Shown here one piece after another: positions 20,001-27,612 of a stretch of 27,911 bases of DNA. The stretch is from Pavlovales sp. CCMP2436 (taxonomy: Eukaryota; Haptophyta; Pavlovophyceae; Pavlovales): contig MU631350.1 of NCBI GenBank assembly GCA_026770615.1, positions 226,114 to 254,024 on the forward strand. Reading direction: 5' to 3'. Below the pieces are notes generated by a model. The model made no database searches. It was not told the origin of the DNA and was given only the letters and a program-made list of their open reading frames with translations. A program made the translations under genes and the position numbers. Within the stretch, counting starts at the first letter, position 1, and each line of letters opens with the position of its first letter.

Positions 20001-20608
20001 CGCGCGCCTACGGCCCACTTGGCGCGCGCGCGCTCGCCGCGCGGTATGCAGCCGGCGCGCTCGCCACGGCGCGCGCGCTCAAGCACTGGCGGGGCCGTGC
20101 GGCCGCAGCGCCGGCGCGATCGCACGCGCGCCCGCCACGTGCGCGCCGCCTCGCGCGTGGGCTCGAAATCTGGCGCGCCTTGGCGCGTGCGGTGCACGCG
20201 CGACGCTCACGGCGTGCGGCGGCCGCCCGGTGCACCGGCGAGGCGGTGGTGCCTGGCTGGTGGCAGGCAGGTGCGTGCGCGTCGGGTTATAGTGAGATAT
20301 CGATGCGATCATCAGCCGCCGCTGCGCGCACGCCGATCACCGCCGCTGCGCGCGCACGCCCGCCATTGTCAGGCTGGGCGAGCGCCTCGCCCGCTGCAGC
20401 TCCGCACGCGCGGCTGAGCGGCGCAGAGCTGCGCGCACTCGCACTGTGCGCGCCGCTTCTTGCGCGCCGTGCGCCGTCCAAGACGCCGGTGCGGGCATTG
20501 GTCGAACTGCGCGGCGCGGACACGGGGGGTGGCGCGTTCGCATCGCCGCTCCCAGCGGCTGGCCGGTTCGGCGCACGGGCCTACGCATCGCTCTCAGCTG
20601 GGGTCTAG
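15187..20608 (+). CDS. Giant Ala/Arg/Trp repeat protein, Sfi1-like, 3 predicted exons
   Basis: Predicted exons 15187-16774, 17057-17895 and 18152-20608 join at GT-AG sites (phase 1, then 0) into about 1627 residues. Each exon carries the same motif: L-x-x-W followed by basic/Ala-rich helix, such as ALRAWRAAASR, ALRWWRATAIRR, TLRLWAARAAASR, LRAWRRAAALRR, LEIWRALARAV. I count roughly 40 such Trp motifs, often 26-33 residues apart. Yeast and animal Sfi1 have helical repeats of about 33 residues with a similar hydrophobic-x-x-W core that bind centrin at spindle poles and basal bodies; that role is an inference here. Exon 2 contains a 78-nt tandem duplication. GC is so high that several other frames are open, but only this frame keeps the motif across exons. 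ATG 15187 has a good context (GGGCATGG). A poly(A)-like AATAAA lies at 20659. A small extra exon near 17974-18024 and a 3' intron near 20271-20370 are possible. Confidence 0.6.
17008..17043. repeat. ATC trinucleotide microsatellite in a predicted intron
   Basis: About 11 consecutive TCA/ATC units just before the GTGCAG acceptor ending at 17056. On the opposite strand it would give a run of Met, an artefact of an antisense frame. Confidence 0.85.
17313..17468 (+). repeat. 78-nt tandem duplication within exon 2 of the Sfi1-like gene
   Basis: Two copies, 17313-17390 and 17391-17468, with few differences. Each encodes a 26-residue unit of the form ATLR(L/H)WAAR(A/T)AASRSA followed by ALA(R/H)ASR. 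One unit equals one Trp repeat of the protein. Confidence 0.85.
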
Positions 20609-20924
20609 AATTAGATACTGTTCGGTGAATGGATATCTCACGATGCTCGATACTACCCAATAAAATGCTTAAGTTAGTTAAAATGAAATTTCCTCTGCGA
20701 ATAGGTTTTAGTCATTAGTGTCGGAGCGTTAACTAAGATCAGCTTGATTTGTCACACCGCCAGCCAAAACCTAGCTACATAAATATAGCCAGGAGAAACC
20801 AAATAGAGTGGTATGACTAAGTGCCCCTCGGCTGCACCAGGGGTGAGTTGGGCACATCTGAGGATACCTAAGCTGCCCCAAACGCTCAAAATATGCACCG
20901 AGCTACCAGCGCTCCCGGTGCGGC
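20609..20924. other. 3' flank of the Sfi1-like gene
   Basis: AATAAA at 20659-20664, 51 nt after the stop, could serve as polyadenylation signal. The rest shows no gene. Confidence 0.45.
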
Positions 20925-20963
20925 ATGGACCTACACCTCATACTCTTACACCATAGCCTCGAG

Positions 20964-22162
20964 ATGCGCACGCTACGCAAAGCCGCGATTGAGACATCCA
21001 CAGCGGCAACAAAGGACAAAATATCCGTACATGACGCACATAAGTTCAAGATAACCATGTGGGCCGTCCAGGCAGCCGAGAGAGCAGCCAAAAATGACAC
21101 GAACCGATCATCGACAATCACACCCACACGGACCAACCCACAGCTGCAGCAGAGGGGCGGAAAACGAGCCCCACAACCGCCACCCCTTCGCCACCCGTGC
21201 GTACAGCATCACACAACCCGATGCCCATAGTCCGCCTCGAGGCCATACGGGGTGAGCCACGCCAACGCGAACGGGCTGCCAAACAGCAAAATACCACCCC
21301 CACACCACCAACGGCCTCGCCAGCCATGCCTCACGCGGCCACAACAAGGCCGCCACGCAAACGGACGCACAGCCAAGCCACGCCGGCCACACGCCAGAGG
21401 TACTCCCCCGCCACACCTAAGCCGGCCACACCACAGATGCAAACACCGGTCAACCCCCCGGGGCCACAAACAATGGCCGCCCCCATCGTACCAAATGTGG
21501 ACATCACGCACACACGCACAATGCGCTCATCCAAACGGCCAGTGGAAGCCAGCCAGTCCACCGCAACACCTACTAAAGGGGAACAGCCACAGATTCCCGA
21601 ACCATCAACAGTGAATACGCCCGCCTCGCTACACGAGACCACAGCAAGCCCATCACGCAAACGCACACAGAACCAAGGCAAGCCCGACACACCACAGCCT
21701 AAGCCGGCCACCCCACAAAGGCCAACTCCACAGAGGCCAACCCCAACCGCCCCACCGGCACCACAGGCAGCGGCCGCCCACATCACAGCAGCTGAGGTAA
21801 CACCAGCGCCTCCGCACCCGCGCATATTGCGCTCTTCCAAACGCCCACTGGAAGTCAATCAGACCTACCCACCCACCCATGAAACCGGACCAGACACTCC
21901 CCACAGACAATAGCGGAACGACCGCCGTCAGAACCCCACACCACCGTGTCCTGCGCTTATTTGTGTGGCCCAACGCAGCGACACAGACCCACACACCCCA
22001 GCAGCCAGCAGAGGCGCGACAAAAGCGCAAGAAGAGAGGGAACAATGCTCCGAAGCCACACCGGCAGAGGCGCGCCACAAGCGCAAGAGGGAAGAACGAT
22101 GCCCCGAAAACACACCCCAACATATTGAGCACGAGGCCCAACCTTCTGAGGGGGTGGGATAG
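20964..22162 (+). pseudogene. Degenerate Pro/Thr-rich repeat protein in three frames
   Basis: The plus strand here is strongly rich in C and A. From ATG 20964 a frame encodes MRTLRKAAIETSTAATKDK and a helical segment ending near 21100. A second frame (about 21085-21913) is Pro/Thr-rich and carries an internal duplication: PRKRTHSQ...KPATPQ...RTMRSSKRPVE, then SRKRTQNQ...KPATPQ...RILRSSKRPLE. A third frame (21965-22162) continues with a charged stretch, EARHKRKREERCPEN. Further on, near 22190-22300, a frame has HCRIQGCREI and FYMCYRCGMCAGEL. The pieces read like one protein broken by frameshifts or split by introns. The family was not recognised. The small ORF at 14003-14347 shares the RSS(K/T) motif. 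Confidence 0.35.
21355..21870 (+). repeat. Internal tandem duplication, period 300-306 nt
   Basis: CACGCAAACG near 21354 recurs 300 nt later, and the GCGCTC(A/T)TCCAAACG motif at 21523 recurs 306 nt later at 21829. Two units of about 101 residues result. The copies have diverged clearly but keep their frame. Confidence 0.65.
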
Positions 22163-22777
22163 ACCGGGACCCACAATGAGCCTCCACCGTGTAATTCTTG
22201 CCCCTCGTGGACAAGCACCACACTGTAGGATACAAGGCTGCCGGGAGATTATTGGTCTGTTTTATATGTGCTACAGGTGCGGCATGTGCGCAGGCGAGCT
22301 GCATTTTGACAAGAGCGAGAGGCAGCGGCGGCCGGTCAGCGCGCGCCAGTCAGAGAGTCGTCGATTGTCGTGTGTCTGATCAGCCTTAGCGGTGGGGACG
22401 GTATCCGTGTGATCTGCTAAGGTCCCTTGATCCGAGTGTTTTTCACAACGATCGAGTCCTGTGGAGACCTGTCAGGTGACGGACGCTAATCTAGATATTT
22501 ACACACACGCTGCTGGCACGTGCGCCCACATGCCCGAATTCGGCCTCCATGCTGTGTAATTTATTCCGCTCGTTCGACCTCTCGTGCTAAAAAATTCGGG
22601 TTTTGTTTGCAGTTTATTTCAACAGAGCATAACAGACCAACGGTAGGCTGCTTCATCAATCTGATTGAATCCTGGTTATCCCCATGCCGTGGCGTCCATG
22701 GCGATCTGCTATGACCCTGGGTCCCCGCCGCGCGGTCCCGCGGTTCGTCGGCAACAGCGTGCTGAATACCACCTATT

Positions 22778-22799
22778 AAATAGTCTAATTAGACTATTT
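22778..22799. repeat. Perfect 22-bp palindrome
   Basis: The half-site AAATAGTCTAA is followed directly by its reverse complement. It lies about 210 bp upstream of the HAD hydrolase start codon and is flanked by CCACCTATT and CCAGGGTCAG. Between 22380 and 22777 I see no gene. Confidence 0.75.
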
Positions 22800-22892
22800 C
22801 CAGGGTCAGGGGTGGGACCGCATTTTCGTTCTGTCTTCGTCGCGAGTTGAATGGTCAACTGTGTAGTGACCAGTGTAGGCTGTTGCTACACG

Positions 22893-22961
22893 AACTAACT
22901 TTCCGGTGCTCCGGAAACGAAGTTAGTTTCTGTACATATGCAAAACAGAAGTTAGTTTCCC
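22893..22961. promoter_or_regulatory. Hairpin and repeated GAAGTTAGTTTC motif upstream of the HAD gene
   Basis: AACTAACTTTCCGG (22893-22906) pairs with CCGGAAACGAAGTTAGTT (22911-22928), with a 4-nt bulge and a TGCT loop. A second direct copy of GAAGTTAGTTTC follows near 22948-22959. The block ends about 50 bp before ATG 23011, so it lies in the promoter or 5' UTR. Regulatory use is inferred from position. Confidence 0.45.
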
Positions 22962-23010
22962 CGTCGAGCCCCCGCCCGCCGCCGAGCCCGGCCCACACCG
23001 CCCGGCCCCC

Positions 23011-24045
23011 ATGGCTGCCGCCGCGCTCACACTGCTGGCAGCAATGGGAGCCCCCAAGCTAATTACGTTTGATGCGACGGGCACGCTCATGAGGCTGCGA
23101 AGACCCATGGGCAATAGCTACCGCGACGCGCTGATCAGCAGCCTCAGTGCGCGCAAGCTGATGCGCGGCTCACCACTGGACGCGGACGAGCTCGCGGCGT
23201 TCGACGTGGAGCCGGCAGCCATCGCGCTTGGTTTCGGCGTCGCGTACAAGGCGCAGTGCGCCGAGCTCAAGTGCTTTGGCTCCGGACGCATCTCGAGCCG
23301 CGACTGGTGGTCCACAGTTGTGAGCAACACCTTCGTGCAGGCGGGCGTGCGCCAAACGGTGGTTGAGCGTGAAATGCCTTCCGTGTTCGGAGCACTGTAC
23401 AGCGACTTTGGCAGTTCGGCCAACTGGGAGCTGATGGATGCGTCGGCTGGTGTCGTGCAGCAGATTGCGCGTTGGCGCGCCCAGCTTCCCGTGGGCGAGC
23501 TGAAGCTAGGCGTGATATCTAATTTCGACGACCGTCTCCCAGGTTTGCTTGCGTCGCTCGGGATCGCCGACCTGTTCGACTTCATCATCACCTCGCACGC
23601 CCACGGCCAAGAGAAGCCATGCGCGAGCATCTTCGACCTCGCGCGCGAGCGGGCTGGCCTCTCGGCCGAGGACGTCTCGCCCTCAACGTGCGTGCACGTC
23701 GGGGATACGTTCAAGAACGACATTGTCGGCGCCACGGCTGCGGGCTGGCGGGCGATCTTCCTCGCCTCTGACGCGGACCTGGGCAAGCTCGACCCAGCTT
23801 TATTTGGCGTGATGGGCGAGACCCCACATGAGCGCGTCCCCACGCTCGGCTTTATCCCGCGGGTCATCGGCGCGCCGGCCATTACAGCGCTGCCGACCGA
23901 CGGCGAGTCTGACCCCGCCAACCAAGCAGCACTTAAGAAGGCGAAGGTCGAGCTCGACGACCCGCATGCAGACGAGGGTGACGAGGACGGCGAGAGCGCG
24001 TGGTTTCTAGGCCTGCGCGATGACGTGCCGCAAAAAGGCCGGTGA
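23011..24045 (+). CDS. HAD-superfamily hydrolase, HDHD3-like
   Basis: A 344-residue single-exon protein of the haloacid dehalogenase fold, which uses a catalytic Asp for phosphate (or halide) ester hydrolysis. Motif I is TFDATGTL with nucleophile D21; the usual second Asp at +2 is T23. Motif II is VISNFDDR (S170). Motif III is the Lys in GQEKP (K202). Motif IV is HVGDTFKNDIVGA (D232, D237). The cap region DWWSTVV...TFVQAGV matches the RQWWLDVVLQTFHLAGV segment of human HDHD3, and FDFIITS matches FDFVLTS, so the subfamily call is good. About 90 residues longer than human HDHD3, through an N-terminal insertion and an acidic C-terminal tail (DEGDEDGES). Substrate unknown. The first 14 residues (AAAALTLLAAMGA) are hydrophobic but short. 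ATG 23011 is the first in frame. Confidence 0.9.
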   Translation: MAAAALTLLAAMGAPKLITFDATGTLMRLRRPMGNSYRDALISSLSARKLMRGSPLDADELAAFDVEPAAIALGFGVAYKAQCAELKCFGSGRISSRDWWSTVVSNTFVQAGVRQTVVEREMPSVFGALYSDFGSSANWELMDASAGVVQQIARWRAQLPVGELKLGVISNFDDRLPGLLASLGIADLFDFIITSHAHGQEKPCASIFDLARERAGLSAEDVSPSTCVHVGDTFKNDIVGATAAGWRAIFLASDADLGKLDPALFGVMGETPHERVPTLGFIPRVIGAPAITALPTDGESDPANQAALKKAKVELDDPHADEGDEDGESAWFLGLRDDVPQKGR

Positions 24046-24054
24046 CGGCGCGGC

Positions 24055-24086
24055 CCGGCTCTTCGAAAAGGCGTACAGTAACGTAC
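24055..24086 (+). mobile_element. Left-end fragment of the CCGGCTCTT element family
   Basis: CCGGCTCTTCGAAAAGGCGT then AACGTACG matches the left end of the 155-bp MITE at 9729. It starts 10 nt after the HAD stop codon and is cut off by the element beginning at 24087. Confidence 0.5.
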
Positions 24087-24483
24087 GAATATATTTATGA
24101 TAGGGATTCAAGCTGGCGTCTGACTGTTCTGAATGTTGTGCTGGTCTGAGCGCTGCGTCGCCCATTGCCTGCTGCGTGCCTTAGTCGGCTGCGCTGGCTT
24201 GGGCGCCACCGCGCGTGCCGATGGATCTCCGGTAGTGTGCCCGGGCAAGGGCGTTTAGGGAGATGATCTGATTTATTGATCTGCTGGTTGCTGTTTGTCG
24301 TGTTCCCACGCTGGGCAGCGATCGGGGCCAGCGCGCGAGCAGCAGCTGCGCATGGCCGCGTGCCGCGATCGTACCGATCGTGTCGATGAGTTGCTTCTTG
24401 ATGCGCGCGGCCGCCTCCATCGGACTATATATTACAATTATTCGTAATAGGCGCCAGCTTGAATCCCTATCATAAATATATTC
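24087..24483 (-). mobile_element. 397-bp element with perfect 32-bp terminal inverted repeats
   Basis: The arm at 24087-24118 (starts GAATATATTTATGATAGGGA, ends AGCTGGCG) is the exact reverse complement of 24452-24483. Inside lies the minus-strand ORF 24181-24420. The flanks show no clear target-site duplication. CCGGCTCTT-type ends sit just outside on both sides (24055 and 24501), suggesting nested insertion. Partial copies of one end occur at 8336-8475 and near 27177-27195. Confidence 0.75.
24181..24420 (-). CDS. Small ORF within the 32-bp-TIR element
   Basis: 79 residues from ATG 24420 to a TAA at 24181. The N-terminal half, ARIKKQLIDTIGTIAARGHA then QLLLARWPRSL, matches the ARGHVRLILARVRSL segment of the degraded gene at 8640-9262. 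The C-terminal half lies in the conserved repeat sequence. It is probably the truncated end of a mobile-element protein; whether it is translated is unknown. Confidence 0.45.
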   Translation of the reverse strand: MEAAARIKKQLIDTIGTIAARGHAQLLLARWPRSLPSVGTRQTATSRSINQIISLNALARAHYRRSIGTRGGAQASAAD

Positions 24484-24500
24484 TTAATCGTGCACCCCCC

Positions 24501-24610
24501 CCGGCTCTTAGAAAAGGCGTAACGACTAACGTGCGGGGAATATCCGCGGGCCGGCCGGCCGGTGGCCCGGGCCCAGGGCCCCCCGCGGCCCCCCGGGGGC
24601 CCTCCTGGGT
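24501..24610 (+). mobile_element. Second left-end copy of the CCGGCTCTT element family
   Basis: CCGGCTCTTAGAAAAGGCGT, then GCGGGGAATATCCG and GGCCCCCCGGGGGCCC-like arms, parallel the left half of the MITE at 9729-9883. No matching right end was found, so it is truncated. Confidence 0.55.
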
Positions 24611-24682
24611 GTGAGCTAGTGGCGCGGGACCCGCGTGTACGCCGTTTGTGCTTTATTGTATTTTAATCAACAAGAGTCGCAA

Positions 24683-24756
24683 CTACGCGCGCGTGCGCCG
24701 CGCGCGAGGCAGTACTCACAGCGCGCGCGCCGCGCGCGCGTACTGCCGCGCACGTT
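24683..24756. repeat. GC-alternating palindromic tract
   Basis: Runs of alternating GC are flanked by GGCAGTAC and GTACTGCC arms (about 24707-24749). Alternating purine-pyrimidine GC can adopt Z-DNA. No gene overlaps with confidence. Confidence 0.5.
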
Positions 24757-24836
24757 TGCAGCCTTATAAGATGCGCGCCGCCCATTATGCAGCGCTGCCT
24801 TAGAAGAGCGTCTGTCACAGCGTTATGTGCATGCTG

Positions 24837-24898
24837 GTCCAGTGCTGGTCTAAGCGCTGCGTCGCCCATTGCCTGCTGCATGCCTTAGTCTGCTGCGA
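24837..24898 (-). mobile_element. Repeat family R3, short internal fragment
   Basis: GTGCTGGTCTAAGCGCTGCG then TCGCCCATTGCCTGCTGCAT and CTTAGTCTGCTGCG repeats the block at 24139-24190 in the same orientation. Confidence 0.65.
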
Positions 24899-24949
24899 TA
24901 CCCGTTGGCGTGACATGTCAAGTGAAGCAGGTCTCACTACACATGTTAG

Positions 24950-25750
24950 CTCAGCCATTCGTTTGAGACCCATCATGGCCCAAGCAAGAACAGCAACACA
25001 AAACCCGGCCGCGTCTCGAGCGAGGATGTCATTCCGGCACGCGGTGGGCGGCCGGTATCTGACCGCGGCAATGCTGCACAGGACGGTTCAACTCCTCGAG
25101 GCGCGGACGTCCGGTGGTTCAAACGAGCCAAGCATGGCATCACAGCGACGGAGTGCAGAGCCTGGGACCAACGTCAGCGGGCCTCGCTTGGATACCATCC
25201 TGCAGCCGGCGGGTGTGGCACGCTGCGTCGAGGGGCTGCGACGTCGGAAGGTGTGCAGCCGGTTTCGTTCCCCGAAGATGTTTTCTACATTAAATGCACG
25301 CAAGGGATACTCGCGCGCGTTTTGCCTGACCTGTTCCCGTCATCAACCTACCAGGGACTGCCTGTAACTGGCGGGACCGCAGCTAAGGGGTTCTGGGATG
25401 AGGCGCTCGGAGTGGCGACGACGGATGAGTCGGTCCGGGCTGGCACGACGTCAGCGCAATTGAAGAAGCGGTACGGGAATTGGACGAAGACGAAAGCTGG
25501 TAAGGCTCTGCTCGAAGAGTTTCGCATGTCGCGTGCTGCGGCCGTGGCCGCTCGCTCGGGGCAACCCTGGAAGGCTAAAAGGACGCCGCCGTGTCGAGGT
25601 CCGCGTCACGACCTACAGCTCGTGCGCGTTCATCTAGCCGCTCTGGGTCGTAAATCGACTCCGAGGAGCTCGTGTTGCTGGGGAAGGGGGGGGAGGGGGG
25701 AAGAGGGGGCAGGCTTGAAGAAGACGCCGAAGAAGACTGTGGTGGCATGA
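24950..25750 (+). other. 800-nt open frame without an early ATG, unrecognised
   Basis: After a TAG at 24947 the frame stays open to the stop at 25748-25750, about 266 codons, but its first ATG is at 25526. It reads like protein, for example VRWFKRAKHGITATECRAWD, PVSFPEDVFYIKCTQGILAR, FWDEALGVATTDESVRAGTT and QLKKRYGNWTKTKAGKALLE. After about 25580 the frame may drift: an acidic stretch in the next frame looks more natural. It sits between repeat fragments, so it may be part of a mobile element or an exon of a longer gene. I do not recognise a domain. Confidence 0.4.
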
Positions 25751-25784
25751 GACGCACCTGCGTGATTCAGTTTCGTCTAATGAT

Positions 25785-26150
25785 CAGTAATGCAATAATG
25801 TATTCCGCTCGAGACCCGTCCTCGTCGGTTCATAACGACGTCACTCTCGCGAGTGAATCCGCCGTGCCCGCAGGTACCTCCAGCTGCGCTCGTGCGCTGA
25901 AGGCCCATCACTGAAAAAAAAATAGATCGTTGAGTTCACTGACAATTATACCGATGAGTTGCCGAAGGTGCCCGAGTCCTCGCCAGCAGAGTTGCCGTCA
26001 TCACCGCGTCAGGCCCGCCATTCTCTCTTCCCGTCGTCGTCACCACTGCTGCTCTCATCACTCGATCTCGAGTGTTTACCGGGTTTGCCTACCCAGTTCG
26101 CCAGTGCACTGATTACCCTGGTGATGAGCTCTGGGATAGAAACGCTCGCG
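25785..26150 (-). mobile_element. Repeat family R1, copy 2 (intact coding tail)
   Basis: Inverted relative to copy 1 at 7640-7972. On the minus strand it encodes SIPELITRVISALANWVGKP, then GKHSRSSDESSSGDDDGKR and stops at 26011-26009. About 190 nt of shared 3' sequence follow, ending in GAGCGGAATACATTA near 25795. Differences from copy 1 keep the residues similar (L/F, A/P, D/E), except for the 4-nt insertion in copy 1. The 5' part of the gene is not in the window. Confidence 0.6.
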
Positions 26151-26478
26151 CCCGCAAAAGAGAACGTGCAGCGGCAGCGCCGGCAGCAAATGCTGCAGTG
26201 CGGGTAGACCCCTGAGCATAGTTAAGTCTGTTAACCAGCTTTTATTGCCTATTTAATAGGCTGCGTTCGGCACGCTGTAGCCGACGAAGCGCGCGTCGGA
26301 CACCCAGGGTCACCGCACATTGCCGTGGACGCAGCCGGGAGTCAATTAGGTTGACGAATCGGCCTCCCGGTGGCCTATCATGACATGGTGAACTCACTGA
26401 AGAAAAATTACGATTTTTTAGACATTACAGTATCCCTGTTTCTGAGTCGGTTGATCCCTTAATCGTAGAGCTCCATAA
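26151..26478. other. Gap with no recognised feature
   Basis: No open frame of note and no strong repeat. A weak inverted repeat, GCCGGGAG/CTCCCGGTGGC, lies near 26333-26375. Confidence 0.4.
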
Positions 26479-26482
26479 GCGT

Positions 26483-26892
26483 GTGATCCGATCCCTAGGC
26501 GGGGCGCCACAAATCTGAGTGGGTGATCCCTGGAACTACTCGTGGCGCGCAGAAAGCCTCAGCGGCCGAGTGATTCCTGTCAGCCAATCAGTGGGCAGGG
26601 ATGCACCAGCCACATGGAAAATTCTTTCAGACCTAAAATCTCGCGTATGTGGCTGGTGGTACCCTGCTCTCTTATTGGCTATGATTTTTGTCAGAGTTCG
26701 CAGGTCGAGATGTGGCCCGGGATGCGGCCCGAGAGGCCGCTGGGAATTAATTAATTTAAGTTAATTGGATAATAAACAGTAAATTATTTAAAAATGACCG
26801 CTCAGGGATCACTCAGGGATCACTCGGCGGGTTGGGATCACTCGGCGGCTTAGGGATCACTCGGCGGCTTAAGTGATCCGATCCCTAGGCGG
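26483..26892. repeat. 390-bp block bounded by 20-bp perfect direct repeats
   Basis: GTGATCCGATCCCTAGGCGG occurs at 26483-26502 and again at 26873-26892. Within and beside the block, GGGATCACTC recurs at 26805, 26816, 26834 and 26853, the later units followed by GGCGG. The inverse form, GCCGCCGAGTGA, lies at 26897-26908, so the cluster can fold. Confidence 0.75.
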
Positions 26893-26930
26893 TGGAGCCG
26901 CCGAGTGACTGACAATATAGAAATCACTCG

Positions 26931-26952
26931 GCCGCTATATATATATAGCGGC
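26931..26952. repeat. Perfect 22-bp TA-core palindrome
   Basis: GCCGCTATATA is followed by its reverse complement. Its right half is the start of repeat R2 copy 2. Confidence 0.75.
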
Positions 26953-27022
26953 TCAGCATGGTTCAACAAGTGTTGTCACTCACTGACTTGGTCGATGTCA
27001 GACGTTAGTCCTGGCAGCAATA
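26943..27022 (+). repeat. Repeat family R2, copy 2 (truncated)
   Basis: TATAGCGGCTCAGCATGG through GACGTTAGTCCTGGCAGCA matches copies 1 and 3, then the similarity ends at the ATACATATACC sequence. Confidence 0.7.
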
Positions 27023-27208
27023 CATATACCACAACACTCACTAAAACGTAGAATAGAATAGAATATACGCACTAGAGCATAAATAGTAGTCAGCAATAAT
27101 GCAGCACAATACACTAAAATATTCTTGAGCTTGAAACGTACCGCCAGCCCGAACCCCCCCTACATTAATATACAGAATCCCTATCATAAATATACAGACA
27201 GGCCTGCC

Positions 27209-27385
27209 GACTTATGGTATGTATATATATATATATATAGCGGCTCAGCATGGTTCAACAGGAGTTGTTCACTCACTGACTTGGTCGACGTCAGACGTTA
27301 GTCCTGGCAGCAGGGATGGTGGTGGTACATAGAGGTGAGGTTGGTGGTGAACTCGTAGCAATTGCCACAGGGACTTATGGTATGT
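27209..27385 (-). mobile_element. Repeat family R2, copy 3, with 14-bp target-site duplication
   Basis: GACTTATGGTATGT is present at 27209-27222 and again at 27372-27385, directly flanking the 149-bp element 27223-27371. The element runs from a TA repeat through GCGGCTCAGCATGG to GCAATTGCCACAGG. A target duplication of this length fits insertion by a retrotransposon enzyme, as for SINEs. In that view the TA run would be the tail, and the element would read on the minus strand. I find no clear pol III promoter boxes in it. Confidence 0.65.
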
Positions 27386-27545
27386 TAAATGCATCCAGGC
27401 CAGGGTTTCTTAGATACCTTCCGATTTTCGATCGTAGAATAATAACTAACGCACATCGCCCGCCGGAGGCGTTAAAATTCGCTTGCGAGAAAAATGTTCG
27501 GCCCTTCTTTCAGTAAATTAAATGTATTTACACGCGTACAAAACG

Positions 27546-27612
27546 TGCCGTGGTCTAGTGGGGACAACCAAGTGCCCGACACTTGCAGTCCTCAGATTCG
27601 AATCGATCAAAA
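27546..27612 (+). ncRNA. Possible tRNA-like or tRNA-derived sequence
   Basis: TGGTCTAGTGG (27551-27561) fits the pol III A box, and GATTCGAATC (27595-27604) resembles a B box. Between them CAAGT and ACTTG pair around a 7-nt loop, GCCCGAC, like an anticodon arm. The acceptor ends do not pair and the T stem is broken, so it is not a normal tRNA. It could be a decayed tRNA or the head of a SINE. The rest of 27386-27911 holds nothing I can identify. Confidence 0.3.

Noticed and set aside
18827..20197. Long minus-strand frames opposite exon 3 of the Sfi1-like gene
   Set aside because: Arg/Ala/Gly-only composition without motif periodicity; GC-driven shadows.
26800..26910. CRISPR-like interpretation of the GGGATCACTC repeats
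   Set aside because: Spacing is 11-19 nt, units are short and partly inverted, and the context is eukaryotic.
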